DNA from: Chrysopilus asiliformis
Lineage: Eukaryota > Arthropoda > Insecta > Diptera > Rhagionidae
Length of the DNA: 64,000 nucleotides
NCBI GenBank assembly: GCA_964034945.1
Contig: OZ035962.1
Span: 32,205,943-32,269,942, forward strand
Direction of reading: 5' to 3'
Shown here: in pieces, positions 9,987 through 21,642 of the stretch
How the letters are laid out: every line of letters starts with the position of its first letter
Position numbering within the stretch: position 1 is the stretch's first letter
The notes under the pieces: model-generated
The model's database searches: none
What the model was told of the DNA's origin: nothing
What the model saw: the letters and a program-made list of their open reading frames with translations, nothing else
Position numbers and translations under genes: made by a program

Positions 9987-11207
9987 TAGGGTGTTTCATT
10001 TTATTAGGCAAAAAATAAAATCTAAAATTTTTGCAGACTTTGCTTACGCCCCGAGTCTCAGTGATGAAAAATATTTATATGCCAAATTTTAAGAAGATTG
10101 GATAATATTTAGGGGTTGCACACTTTGATCACTTTTCGTCAAATTACCTAGTCTAGCTATAAATACTGACACAAGGGAAAATTGATGCCAAATGAGAACG
10201 TATTGGTATTTTTCAAAATTTTTTTTTATATTTATTGGACCACACAACAGCCACAAATCATAGAACACATTATTCGAAAATACCGCCATTTGATTTAACA
10301 CCATGCCTTTAACGATGGAGCCAACAGGGCTGCAAAATACGCGCTCGATCTATTTGAAAGTTGTCCAATGTTTTTGTTGAAATCCTTCTTCAAGGACTCA
10401 ATATTTTGGTGTCTTTTTGGCAAATCATGCTCACTACAGTCCAACGGGTCTATAGTTCAACGACTTAAGGTCTGAATTTCCGGGGGCGGACTTTTGGAGG
10501 CATGAAGTCATGAAAATTGTTTTTGAGCCTTTTTGTGAAAAAGAAGCGCAAACGGCAGCCAAATTTGCTCAAGAAACTGTTTAAAATGTATAGTTAGGCA
10601 TGTAAACGAAAACTTATTCAAAAATGGGGACTGGAATTTTTCACAGGATTCATTTCTGGCTCCAAAAGCCAAATGACCACAAAAAATGCTTCAAAATCAA
10701 ATTTATGATTTCATTAGAAGCGAAGAGTTGAATAACTCAACGTGTTGGACTATAAACTATGATCTACTTTAGAGAATATGGTGTGCTAAAAAACACTCGC
10801 TAACATTGAATCCATGCAGCAGGAATCAAACCGCTTTGGACAACTTTCAAATAGATCGAGCGCGTATTTTACAGCCCTGTTGGCTCGATCGTTAAAGGCG
10901 TGGTGTTAAATCAAATGGCGGTATTTTCGAATAATGTGTTCTATGATTTGTGGCTGTTGTGTGGCCCAATAAATATAAAAAAAAAGTTTTGAAAAATACT
11001 AATGCGTTCTCATTTGGCATCAATTTTTCCTTGTGTCAGTATTTATGGCTAGACTAGGTAGTTTGACGAAAAGTGATCAAAGTGTGCAACCCCTAAATTT
11101 TATCCAATCTTCTTAAAATTTGGCATATATATATATTTCATCACTGAGACTCGGGGCGTAAGCAAAGTCATATGAAAATCAAATCTTTGGAAAAATGAAA
11201 CACCCTA
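9987..11207. mobile_element. Large-arm palindromic element with 8-bp duplication (hAT- or P-like)
   Basis: Ends are TAGGGTGTTTCATTTT and AAAATGAAACACCCTA. The 8-bp target ATGTACAT is repeated exactly at 9979-9986 and 11208-11215. Arms of about 370-390 bp (to about 10373, and from about 10839) are near-complete reverse complements, separated by about 465 bp with no recognisable ORF. An 8-bp duplication with T at position 2 and A at position 7 fits hAT; P-type elements also give 8 bp. Confidence 0.8.
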
Positions 11208-11312
11208 ATGTACATATAATTACACAAATAATCAGTTGGCTTTGTAATCCTGTTGATTCTCAATAAATAAATAAGAAAAGACAGAGACGCGTCGGAATAC
11301 ATGATTGGTGCC

Positions 11313-12820
11313 CAGGTTTTCCAAAAAATTGTATTTGGGGAATGGCAGATTATGGAATCATCCCACATAATCGAGTTTTTGAAGCTTTTTCACTTTTGTA
11401 CTATTATTTACTGTAAATTTTTGGAAAAAAAATTTGTGTGGACTTTATTACTCAATGTTGAAATGTTCTTTTGTGCATCCAAACATTTTTATCTAGAAAC
11501 TCACTCGCAATAGTGATTCAAACACAAAAAAATTCACGATTTCGACATGTGGGTTGGGCCACTCTAGCTTTTAACGCCTCATTTATATGTGCATGTTTAA
11601 AAAAAATGTGTTTGCATTATTATAACATAAGAAAAACCACTGCTGCAAAATTTGTCGCTGTCCTCCCCACAAAATTTACTGTTGCTACTAATAATGTAAA
11701 CCCTTGTTAAATCTTTTTTCGACGAGGCAAAATCTTAAGATCTATTTAGCAGACTAATTTTTTAGGAGCCTTTTTTTAGGGACCTAGTTTTTGGAAACAT
11801 CGGTAGTTGAAAATTTAAAAACGTTTGATTTGCTGGAAAATCGACTGATAAACAACCAAGACGTAATATCAAAAACTCAATGAATGGGAATTTTCCATCT
11901 GCAGTAGCTGCCACTGTGTGATGTTGCAATGCAATCACAATGATAATTTCATAGCCCAGCATAGCGTAGCATAAATAATTCATTGCAGTAAAATAAATTA
12001 TGCCATCCATCTGTCTGGTCTGCTTTGGCTTGATTCTTTAAACTTAAACGATCAAGTGTATGGCATTAGTTTCATTTTTACTTTCAATGCAGTTCGTTGT
12101 ACACTGAAGAGTCACATAAGAATCCCATCTCGAACTAAAGAGATACGGAAACTATGTTTGACTTCTCAAGTATTTCATGTCAAAGACACAGTATTGCTCT
12201 AAATGGCAAACATAAACTGAGTAAACTGCACGTTGTTGATAGTGAATTATGCCATCCTGCAACCGCAATGATTTAAGAAGACTTCTGATTAGATTCATGT
12301 TGACGTGAAGTAGGATCACTTGCAGAAGGGCTGGTGCGGTAGAAGACCTTCCCTCCATATGAATGTGCTATTCATCAATTTTGTAGAATCCGATGGGGTC
12401 TCATATCTTTAACTACTACTTAAGTGAATTTCATCTAATTAAGTGATCGCTGTCAGTGGTATGCACGACGCGACGTCAACAATTGCTGGATTCCACTTTC
12501 ACGTTCACGCTTTAAGTGCTAAAGTGCGGTTCCGCAAGAAGGGAAAATGATTCTTCTTTTTCCTCGTTCTTTTGTGTAGTTTTATCTGATATTCAAATAA
12601 CCCTTTGTCATCATCGCGATTTCCTCAATTTTAACACTCAAGTTCAATTAATGCATAAAGGATTTTACTGGCTGTCAATAATTTATCTTTCGATTTATCC
12701 TACAAAATATAGAAAATCGCGTTTTTGTAGCCCAGCCTCAGATCGTATCTATTTTCTCTGTGTAGTCAAAAAAAGAAAAATGCGCCGCAAGCGAGCATGT
12801 TACCATTTCGAGGGTAAATA
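11313..12820. other. Unassigned sequence
   Basis: Mixed, largely unique-looking DNA with only short, stop-interrupted frames. I see no splice-bounded exon or terminal inverted repeats here. Confidence 0.4.
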
Positions 12821-13539
12821 CAGTAGACTCACGTTTATATGAACATCGCCTTATATGACCTGCTGGATTATATGAACACTAAATATTTTAGATTAAGAAC
12901 AAAAAAATATTTATATTCTATTGATGTGCTGGGGTGGAATCGCATACAGTGATAGTTGATTGTAATAGATAATAACCTTTCGTTAATTTATTTGGCTTCG
13001 ATAAGTCCAATATTTTAAATGAAAAACGCGAACGACAAGTGTATTCGGAGTCGATAATCTCGGTTTGATATTGCTCATAACGAGTAAAAGAGTTTCTTAA
13101 TTTGCAAAAAAAAATAGATTTTTCCGGCAATAAATGTTACATTTATTTGCTTTATTTTGTGCTTTCGCACACTTCAAGGAAAAATCGCGCGAGAAAGCTA
13201 AGCCGGTCGCGGCTGACCTACGACTGTCGCTACCGATTTTTTGTCGCTGCGACAGAATCGCTCATGTAAACAGGCACTACAAGCAGTCGGATTTGACAGA
13301 TCCGCGACGCATCGAATCTGCTGGCGTTTTTGAGAATAAGGCGAAAATTCTATAATACGGATTCTATAATACGAAAATGCCACTCCGTCACCAAAAGCGA
13401 TCCGTGGCGGATTCCATAATCAGGGGCCAGGATCTGAAGAATCCACAACTCCTGTATTTTTTAAACCTCGTTTATATGAAAACTCCACTTATATGAGCTG
13501 AAGATGCTTTAATGTGTTCATATAATCGCGGGTCTATTA
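12821..13539. mobile_element. Pogo/Tc1-like MITE with TATATGAAC subterminal repeats
   Basis: Left end CAGTAGACTCACGTTTATATG follows TA (12819-12820). The right end, reverse-complemented, reads TAATAGACCCGCGATTATATG. The motif TATATGAAC and close variants recurs at least six times near the two ends. The right-hand TA duplication is mutated. No transposase. Confidence 0.6.
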
Positions 13540-14076
13540 CATATCGTTGAGTTAAAAACAACACAGAAGACCAACATTAGGTTTTTTTTTTCTTTCTTGA
13601 CGCCTCAATATTAACGACTACTCACTTCGGCGATTTACTTAAAAAATAATTCTTTCTCAGAACAGGGTTGCCATGTGTCCGCAATGAGAAAAATTATCAG
13701 TTTTCAATATGCTGCCAAGGAGTACCGGTTTGGGGGAAAATGAAAGTGTGTTCCCCGGGTTTACATTTATTTAAGTAAACACTACTTAAAACTGTTCAAG
13801 GATGTCAAAAACGTATGTTTATTTTACTAACAAAATCTGAACCCCAAGTTGAAAAAATTTGCAGGACAACAATTCTGACCAAAAAACGGCAACGCATAAT
13901 AAAGATAAAACGAGGTGCCTAATGAAATACAAGAAAAGTTTTCGCATAAAATTTCAGACATAAGTTTCAGTAGCTTTCAGCATTTTTAGTGTATTTTGGG
14001 GGAGGCGAGACTAACGTGTAAGAGTAGATCTGAGCTGAACCGGAAAAATTGAGGAGAAAAAGTAATTTTACTAGTT

Positions 14077-14223
14077 TCACATTAGCATAGAACGAAATGG
14101 ATTAAACAAAGGATGATAGTGGTGAGTGCTTTGTTGTTGGGCTGGTTCAGTGTTCACCGGCTTACTGTGGCTCTTTACTGAATGAAAGGCCATTACACCG
14201 AAATTGCTGGATTTAGATTCTCC
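14077..14223 (-). CDS. Possible alternative last exon of the supervillin-like gene
   Basis: An open frame of 48 codons follows an acceptor-like TTGCATCCAG and ends in TGA. It is phase 0, matching the phase 0 donor of the exon at 14599-14748. It begins GESKSSNFGV and contains a Gln/His-rich QQQSTHHYH. Composition is plausible but no homology is recognised, and an internal ACA|GTAAGC could be a donor that ends the exon earlier. It could equally be intronic chance. Confidence 0.3.
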   Translation of the reverse strand, partial: GESKSSNFGVMAFHSVKSHSKPVNTEPAQQQSTHHYHPLFNPFRSMLM

Positions 14224-14598
14224 CTGGATGCAATCGTAGTAAAAAAAATTACAACGATGTCGTATACTGTATTCACAAAAACTTTTTTCCCGTTGTGAAT
14301 TCAGTAGACGACCGAGTTGAATATTTTTGGGAACTAAGTAACATTTACGTTGGCGTTTGTGATTAAAGGGGTTAGATCGGAGAAGCAAGCACCATCAGTA
14401 ATAATCCATGGAAATGATGAAAGTTTATGGTTATGCACGGCCGACCGGATTTTAAGGTTTATTACGGTGACATTAAAATAATAGTGATACTAGTAAAATG
14501 GATTTCTAATGTCTTTTTCACAGAAAAGTTTCAAAGTATGTACGTCGAGCGAGTATAATGCGGAAAATTGTTGCTGTAGGAGATTTCAATTAACTTAC

Positions 14599-14748
14599 AT
14601 TAACTAAGTTCTCTCGTCGGACGTCGTCGACCTCATCACGTTTCGACAATCTTTTGCGCCAGTCATCTTCGCCGCTCTTTTGTAATGCCGCCAATCGTTC
14701 AGCTATAGAGCCTGTCTTGGCTATGGTACCTTGATCTGGTCTCATGAC
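14599..14748 (-). CDS. Supervillin-like exon (50 codons)
   Basis: Bounded by an acceptor (TTCTCTTAAAG) and a strong donor (AAT|GTAAGT). Both ends are phase 0, and the length is exactly 150 bp. The peptide runs [33 protein letters not shown], then [17 protein letters not shown]. The [13 protein letters not shown]+-R motif is what I associate with the N-terminal half of insect supervillins, large villin/gelsolin-related proteins linking F-actin and myosin II to membranes. The upstream exon at 17242-17506 joins in phase. The name rests on this one motif, so treat it as a lead; gelsolin repeats and the headpiece are outside the window. Confidence 0.6.
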
Positions 14749-15021
14749 CTTTAAGAGAAAAATATGAATCAGAAAATTTACCACTTGCTTTACCTGAATC
14801 GGAAATAAAGAAAACATTAAAATATTTTACAAAAGTTAACCCTTAAAAGCTACCGTCGAAAAAAAATCACATAAAGAGTGTCATGGGTGAAAAACACACT
14901 CATATATATGTATATACAAGATATATCGTAGCTAAGTGCCCTCACATTTTCCAGTCGGTTCTATGGAGTGTCCTGATCAAAAATTTCCAAATTACTCCTT
15001 CCTCAAATTACTCCTACATCC

Positions 15022-15476
15022 TTTTTATACCCGTATGGTTACACCAGTGTGTTTAGAATGATAAAAATAATTATTTTTTGCATGTCCGTCCGTCTGTGGC
15101 GCGGATTGCGGGCGCGGGGATTGAGCTAGAGACTTGAAATTTTGCACAGATCTGTTTTTCGTAAAATGCAAGGCTAAGTTCGTTTATGGGTAAAAATGGA
15201 CCATTAGGGGGGTACCCCCCATACGAACGAAAATGACTTTTGCGAATATCTCAAAAACGGTGCATCTTATCAAAAAAGTGCAACAACAAAAGTTATTTAG
15301 GATATGATTCTACATAAAACTTCCATACATCAAAATCCGATTGGAATAAATTAAAAAAAAATCTTTTTGGAAAGTTTGACTTTAAAGTGGAATTTTGATA
15401 CAACTGTTCGAATTTTGATACGAATATCTCCATACGGGTTTTCAATAATTGCCAGATTGGCAATTATAGCTTTTGT
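15022..15476 (+). mobile_element. DINE-1/mini-me-like Helitron copy B
   Basis: Starts TTTTTATACCCGTATGG and ends in the CCATACGGG box and hairpin AATTGCCAGATTGGCAATTA then TAGCTTTTG. Relative to copies C-E, about 80 bp after the first box are missing and the microsatellite is short (CCGTCCGTCTG). Confidence 0.8.
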
Positions 15477-16265
15477 TATGTTTTTGTTTGAAAACATATA
15501 TGCAGAAACCAGCTTTTTCTATAAAGCTCGAAGGAACGAAAAAACTGTAAAAGTTATAAGATGTTTGAAAGGCTTTTTATCCAACCTTGCTTTTCTGCAC
15601 TTACGACCTTTTCACATTAAGATACCGATATGTGTAGGGTTTACTTTTTTCACAAAAAAATTTATTCTCTTGATCGGGCTTTATTTTGTTAATACTATAT
15701 CCGAAATTACAGTCAGAAATCCCGTTATTGGATGACTGAGAGCTTGGTCGTTTCCCGGTTTTAACCCCCGTATCAAAAAAATGCCGAAGTTTTGACCCCC
15801 GTATCAAAAAAGTCTTGTATTGCATTGGATTGCGCACAAATAATTTCGGATGTAAGAACATCCAAATAAAGGCTGCTTAGCCGAATAAAATATTTTTTCA
15901 AACAAAGTATGGTCAAAACAAAACAAATTTCCTTTTAATATTTCCGGAAGATAATTTTCTGTTATGGGTTAAATTTACCGCGCCAAATTTACGCGGTACT
16001 GTCCGAGGAGCCCCTGATTTCCTACACTACTGGTAGAAACAGTATCAATCAGGAATGTTATTATTTTCCTTAGCACAAAAATTTTTTTTTTAAAGTCTAC
16101 CAAAAAAAACCCCCAAAAAATTGCACTAAAGCACCATTAAAAAATCCAATAAAACCCACAATAAAACCAAAAAAAAACAATCCGAAAAAATTTAGTGGGT
16201 TGGAATTTTGAGAAAAGAAAAAAAAACCCGGGTTTTTCACAATCCTGGTATCAATTACCTTAATA

Positions 16266-17148
16266 CCGTATGCGTCATAAAAATCTGGAATCTAGTACTG
16301 CAAGTATTTTCAAGGAGATAACGGTTGCTTATTAATTTGTACTACGTTTGAAAGGGTTTGTAAATACAACTTCGTACATAATTGAGCCAAAAAATTAAAT
16401 GTTTATAAATATAGCAACATGGGGAAGGCTCGAAAAGTGAAAATCATGAAGTTGGTCCACTCGCGGAAGTCCAATAAGGCGATTTCCAATGAATTAAACG
16501 TAACGTTGTCAACTGTTTATGCTGTAAGGGCGACTTGTTTGGCCAGAGGAATAGTTAGGCCGCAATCTGGAAGCGGTAGACCCATTTCAGTAAGGACTTC
16601 AGTGTTGATTAGAGCAATCAAAGGAAGGATCAGAAGGAATCCGGTAAGGACATCTTGGAAAGTCATGTAAAACCATCGATAGAGTCAACCTACGGTAATG
16701 ATGTGTTTTACGTGTTTCAACAAGACGACGCGCCGTGCCACACTGCCAGATTCGGATAATTTAAAAAAACCAATAATTTAAAAAACTTCTGGTCTAAGGA
16801 CATGTGGTCACCGAGCTCTCCAGATCTTAATCCCCTGAATTTTTAATATGGGCATATGTTCAGGCTAAGACTGGAGCTAAGGCTCACAGTAATGTGCAAG
16901 CCCTGAAGTCCACTATTACCATCGCATGGAACGACAAGTCGGCGTCTTATTTAATATTGACCTGCAAGAAGTACAGGCCCCGTTTGGAGGAGTTCGTAAA
17001 TGCTGGAGGTGGACATTTTGAATAATTTTTTTACTAGTATGTAAGATTTAGTTTAGAGCAAAACACATTTTTTTTCGTTCAACTTCTGTGTTTTATTAAA
17101 CGGTTTACAATTTAATATGAATTTTCCAGATTTTTATGACGCATACGG
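16266..17148 (+). mobile_element. maT-like (DD37D) mariner relic, 883 bp
   Basis: The 25-bp ends (starting CCGTATGCGTCATAAAAATC) are perfect inverted repeats, flanked by TA at 16264-16265 and 17149-17150. It holds a partial transposase with an internal deletion. Perfect repeats despite a decayed ORF suggest mobilisation in trans after the deletion. Confidence 0.85.
16419..17025 (+). pseudogene. maT/DD37D transposase, internally deleted and mutated
   Basis: ATG at 16419 starts a paired HTH region: MKLVHSRKSNKAISNELNVT, STVYAVRA, a GSGRPI linker and the second HTH start (IRRNPVR). At about 16650 the frame breaks and joins a downstream segment (LESHVKPSIESTYGNDVFYV then FQQDDAPCHTARF), so the part with the first catalytic Asp is deleted. 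The second Asp lies in QQDD. Counting 37 residues on gives SPDLNPLN, where the family has Asp; here AAT codes Asn. The spacing identifies DD37D. Stops occur after ARFG and after PLNF. The C-terminus (KKYRPRLEEF, then GGGHFE) is intact to TAA at 17023-17025. Confidence 0.8.
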
Positions 17149-17241
17149 TATAAAGAGTTTAATCATTCAAAATCGTTAAAATGTTTCTAAGACGTGATAC
17201 GCCTGATAAGATACGAAAAATCCTTTAAAAAATTGTTTTAC

Positions 17242-17506
17242 CTGTGTTAAACTTCTTCGTACTCCACTCCTCAGAAATTCAGGCAGGGCAGATTCGTTGT
17301 TTTGCTTCCCGGGCGATGGTACTAATTTGTGACCATCATCCGATGGCTTCACATCATTTCTTAAACTTACAAATCCTTTTTCACACTCAGCACCATCAGT
17401 AGAACCTCCCTTATTTCGGAGATCAGCCGGAGATAAGAAATGACTTGTTGGTGGCAACGAAGAGTGACTTTTACTCTTTGCTATCGAGTTATTATTTGTT
17501 GATAAT
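17242..17506 (-). CDS. Exon of the supervillin-like gene (88 codons)
   Basis: Opens after a strong acceptor (a run of T ending TCAG) with one nucleotide completing a split codon, then 88 codons, and ends CAG|GTAAAAC in phase 0. The next exon (14599-14748) starts in phase 0, so the two splice cleanly. The peptide is Ser/Asn-rich and disordered in character: LSTNNNSIAKSKSHSS, SHFLSPADLRNKGG, and ALPEFLRSGVRRSLTQ at the end. Long disordered N-terminal regions are usual in supervillin. The preceding exon must supply two nucleotides and was not located in the window. Confidence 0.6.
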
Positions 17507-18482
17507 CTGAAAAAAAAAAGTTTTACACAGGTTAAAATTGCTTTTTTTGTTTGTCAAATTATAGTCAAAAAAGGTGAAAGTATTTTTTTTAAATGTTAAA
17601 AGAGTAGGAGATCTTCCCTTTTTTACTATTAAAATTCAACTTCATAAATATGGATTTAACGATTTCACAATAGTTTTAAAACAAACAATTGAGTTTGAAA
17701 GAAGATTCTTTAAGACATAATATTAAATGGTTTTTTTAATGCGACTCGTGCTTTATGACCGTTAAAATTAAAATAAATGACCCATTCAGTCTGCGATTGG
17801 GGTAATTTCAATTTCTAGGCGATACGTTTGCCTTTCAGTTTAGGAAGAATCCAAAAAGTCTTGATTTAATGGCTCGTAACCACATTTGGAAATTTTCTTT
17901 TGATTTAAAAAAAATCGAATAAGGAAGAAAGCAAAATAAAATGCTGTTGTTTATTGTTCTTTGGTCGATAGCATCTTACAAACTCAGGTAAAGAAAAACG
18001 AAATTAAATTGTCTAATAAATCGAGACGCAGACTATTATCTGTTGTGTTGTATGAGAAGCTTTCACCTTTTGCTCATTTAATGTTTACCTTCAAAAGGTC
18101 AATCCAATTTTTGATGATCTTTTCATGCTGAATGACTTTTAATTTTATTTTTAATCGATCTTCCAATCAATGTTATTGCGAAATGAAATTTTCGACTGAT
18201 TGACGCCGCACGATTGGTTCAATTGAGTTGGAGATGAAGCTGTAAGAAATTATATTGATCTTTTGTATGTTTCCGATTGCAAGTGATCGTTCAATTATTT
18301 AGCATTACATGTCAATTTATGGGAGAAAGATTTCGAAACTTGTTCTAGTTATCTTAACAAATGGAATAAATATTATACAAAATTATTTTCTAATTATTGA
18401 CACTTTTACAAAAAGGGTGTGAAAAATTTCAAAGAAAAAAAACTACAGAAATTGGAGGAAACTGTAAGTGTCGATAAATAAA
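17507..18482. other. Unassigned, probably intronic sequence
   Basis: Upstream of the 17242-17506 exon in the gene's sense. AT-rich with no exon-like frame or inverted repeat that I could support. Confidence 0.4.
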
Positions 18483-19649
18483 GCTAACCGGGCGTCTACA
18501 CTTGCGATATTTTATCTCAAGAAATATTGCACCGGAATGCGATTTTTTTGACAGCTGGGAAGAAAATTTAATGGAATTTCAGTTCTCAAGATACGTTTAA
18601 AAATAAAACAATTAATCGCCGTTCTCGCAATCCATGCAAAACATGAAATTTAAGAAAAAAACATAACAAAAGCTTTATTGCCAATCTGGCAATTATTGAA
18701 AACCCGTATGGTGGTATTCGTATGAAAATTCGAACAGTTGTACCAAAACTGCACTTTGAAGTCAACCTTTTCAATAAGATTTTTTAAAATTTATTCCAAT
18801 CGGATTTTGATGTATGGAAGTTTTATGTAGAATCATATCCTAAATAGCTTTTGTTCTTGTTTTTTTTGATAAAATGCACCGTTTTTGAGATATTCGCAAA
18901 AAACGTTTTCGGTCGTATACCCCCCCGGTAGTCCATTTTTGCCCATTAACTAACTTAGCCCCGCATTTTACGAAAAACTCTAGCTCAATCCCCGCGCTCG
19001 CAATCAGCGCCACAGACGGACAGACAGACGGACGGACATACAAAAAATAATTATTTTTATCATTCTAAACACACTGGTGTAATTCATTTTTGTGTGTGAT
19101 GACGGGATCTTGGCGTTACAAACGGTAAGGCAAAGTTAGTATACCCTTTGGTTTCACCATACGGGTATAACAAGTAGGCGAAAAGAAAATGTCCTAAAGT
19201 TTATATAAATCTTATTCCGCCACACTAAGTTCATGTTGCACAACCGTTTACACAAAATTCAGAAATTTTCTTCCTGAAAACCACCCGAATTTGAATTTTT
19301 TCATATAAAACCGCAGAAATTCAATTTCTGACAACTTTTGCTAGGCATTTTAATTCTGCGATAGATAAATCAAAATTCACGGAACAAATTCTGAATAAAA
19401 TTCGAGGAAAAATTCAAGAAAAAATTGCCAGTCTAAATGGGGCCTTACAATCGTGTTGCTTGTAAAAATTAACTATTTTCGTGTGAATTTAGATTCCACC
19501 GTGTTGTATTGGGAAATGTAAAAAAAAAATCCATAAAATTTCAGCTTCGAAATCTTTCATGGAATTTCTCTTTGGAATTTTTTCTCACCACCAGGTCGAT
19601 ATTGGTCAATTTCTGGAATAAAAATCATAAGTGTAGAGGCCCGGTTAGC
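18483..19649. mobile_element. Inverted-repeat MITE carrying a Helitron-like insert
   Basis: Ends read GCTAACCGGGCGTCTACACT (left) and, reverse-complemented, GCTAACCGGGCCTCTACACT (right). Helitron-like copy C (18667-19171) lies inside. A related single end (GGCGTCGTTTACACTTGCGG) occurs at 28922 without a partner. Confidence 0.65.
18667..19171 (-). mobile_element. DINE-1/mini-me-like Helitron copy C
   Basis: On the minus strand it begins TTATACCCGTATGGTGAAACC, has the partner GGGTATA box, the CAAGATCCCGTCATCACAC segment, a GTCY tract, GCGCGGGGATTGAGCTAGAG and the terminal hairpin (here AATTGCC...GGCAAT with one arm base lost). Confidence 0.8.
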
Positions 19650-20518
19650 CAGATATTAACTTACTATATGTCTAACACACAAAAATTCTCCGTCCCGCTT
19701 AAAAATTCTACGCTAAATTTTTTACCTATATTTGTAGCAGGTATTAAAGTAATTTTAGTATGTATATATTTTTACCGAAATGACATTGAACCCATCTGCA
19801 ATGAAATTACGAAGAGTCCACGCAAAAAAATGTATGGCCGATTTTAAATTATATGGAAACATTAATAAACGAAATTATCCACTTAACGTCAAACCCATTT
19901 TATAGCTAACAAACAAACAAGTCTATAATTGAATAAAAACCTTAATAACAGCATTTAGAAATTAATCATCAAGTTTATCACTTGTGGAACTGATCGTAAA
20001 AATAGGAAAATTGCAAAATCGTAACACCAAAATAGATCACTTGATGTGAGTTAAAATCAGTCCAGACAAGATAAACTTTTTATACAATAATTATAGATTA
20101 GTTACTGAAAGCCAGCTAAAATTGATAAAAATCCCGTCCCATAATTAACTTGAAGATCGTTTCACACGCGTCCATAAAAAAAAATAAATAAGAGTAACTG
20201 ATCACGCACCACGTCATATAAATATATTCATTGGGATATCAGGGTCTTAGTATTAATCTTTCTTCCTGCAACACCAAGGTCTTCTAATAAAAAATTTTCA
20301 AAAAAAAATTAATATAGCCACCACTTGAGTTTGTTATACGAATACCTTCAGGAATTCAAAAATAAACATAAGAAAAGCTTTTGTTAGATTAACGAGTATT
20401 TTGAAATTTCAAGTCTTTAACTCAATCCTTTCGAAAATTATGGTGTTCACAGACAGACGGACATACAGGCGGACAGACAGATGGACGGACATGCAGAAAT
20501 CCAAATCTTTTGTCATCC
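19650..20518. other. Unassigned; small GTCY patch at 20447-20495
   Basis: Mostly unique AT-rich DNA. On the minus strand 20495-20447 is a GTCC/GTCT microsatellite (CAGACAGACGGACATAC on plus) just before a TTAA MITE, probably a fragment of another mini-me-type repeat. Confidence 0.4.
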
Positions 20519-20746
20519 TTAACACGTTCCTGACATCGTGTACCACTGGTGGTACATGTACAGTTTTTTAAAACCGCGTGAGTAAATAGTGCGGTAGTTT
20601 TTTTTGTGGAAGTAATATAAAAACACGCACCGTGTACCACCGATGGCGCACAACCGCCAGAAAACAAATCGCTAGTGTACCACCCGTGGTACACGATGTC
20701 CAAATGTAAAAAAAAGTTGAAAAAGCAAATGTCACGAACGTGTTAA
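20519..20746. mobile_element. TTAA-flanked MITE, 228 bp (copy 1)
   Basis: Inverted ends TTAACACGTTCCTGACAT and, from the right, TTAACACGTTCGTGACAT. Internal near-palindromes GTACCACTGGTGGTAC and GTACCACCCGTGGTAC. A close relative lies at 54753-55022. Confidence 0.8.
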
Positions 20747-20783
20747 CACCATAGTCTTTTTCACCGTTTTTGAGTGTAATATA

Positions 20784-21066
20784 CACTCAGAAAAATGGAG
20801 GCTAACTCGACGACCTACATACGGCGTAATTGGCCTCGGGCAGGTGCGCGTTCGCCTGCATGAGGGAAAGTAAAACTGTGTTGACCTGTGGTAGGAGAAA
20901 TTCTGAAATTAAGCCACCCGCAGGTGAAGTAGGGCATTGGGAGCTGCACGAGTTGACCTTAGATAGGCATTTTGAGGATGTAATGTCATGTAATGGAAAA
21001 CTCTGTAAGCCAGCTAGCGGTCAGAGTTAACCTGACAAAAAGTTGACCTGGACATTTTTCTGAGTG
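20784..21066. mobile_element. TA-flanked MITE, 283 bp
   Basis: Ends CACTCAGAAAAATG / CATTTTTCTGAGTG with TA on both sides (20782-20783 and 21067-21068). The interior contains several CAGGT/ACCTG and TTGACCT motifs in both orientations. No ORF of interest. Confidence 0.75.
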
Positions 21067-21616
21067 TAGCTTTTGTTAAAAGTCGGAGCTGTGCTAAATT
21101 AGTTAAGGAAAAATAGTTTTTTAACAAACATAATTCCCTTATAATTATACAAATTTATCAAATGAAGAATAAGTTTTCATGATAAAAATATTTTATTAAA
21201 AAAATGTCACAAGTGAGAATTTCCCTTTGTTGTTAATCCAACAACGAGAGTTTTGTTAGCTGGTATTTAATAACGCTTTTGTTAGATTAACGAGTATTTT
21301 GTCGATATGATCACAAATTATTTTGAATATGCCTTAAAATATAGCTAAAGTAAGCAGCTCGCAGTGTTATTCAGCAAAAATTTAACACCGTAGCGCGGAG
21401 TTATTTTGAAAATTCTATTTTAAGGAGCTAAATATTCATTTTAATACCGTTTTGAGGCCAAAAAGGAGCCAAACATTCGTTCGAACTCCTTCAAGGTTAC
21501 ATGTTCGAGTGTCGAGGTCATATGTTTGAGTGGAAACATGTAAGAAAAGTTCTTAATAACTAAATATTAATTTTGCAAATATGTATAAAAAAAATCAAAA
21601 CATCTCAAACACCTGC

Positions 21617-21642
21617 AAAAAAAAAAAAAAAAAAAAAAAAAA
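21617..21642. repeat. Poly(A) run, 26 bp
   Basis: An uninterrupted A26. It could be a retroposed tail, but no clear retroelement body was recognised just upstream. Confidence 0.8.

Larger units (their letters stand above)
9706..11280 (+). mobile_element. 5'-truncated non-LTR retrotransposon 3' end
   Basis: Contains the tail of a reverse-transcriptase ORF (9707-9943), an AT-rich 3' UTR and a terminal AATAAATAAATAAGAAAA at about 11262-11279. AAAGAC flanks both sides as a probable short target duplication. The 3' UTR is split by the element at 9987-11207. Confidence 0.6.
9495..11312. mobile_element. Palindromic (foldback) element split by a retrotransposon
   Basis: The left arm (about 9495-9596) is repeated inverted at 9644-9705 and, after an interruption, at about 11275-11312 (GAGACGCGTCGGAATACATG). 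The break falls at AAAGAC, which is present on both sides of the inserted retrotransposon tail. Outer limits and target duplication could not be fixed; the right arm loses similarity after about 11312. Confidence 0.6.
14749..17241 (-). other. Intron of the supervillin-like gene, transposon-filled
   Basis: The donor CAG|GTAAAAC is at 17242/17241 and the acceptor ends at 14749. It contains Helitron-like copy B (15022-15476), the maT relic (16266-17148) and an A-rich, TE-like stretch at 16060-16260. Confidence 0.6.

Noticed and set aside
15367..15735. A 122-aa open frame
   Set aside because: It reads through the tail and hairpin of Helitron copy B; the same frame is broken in the other copies.
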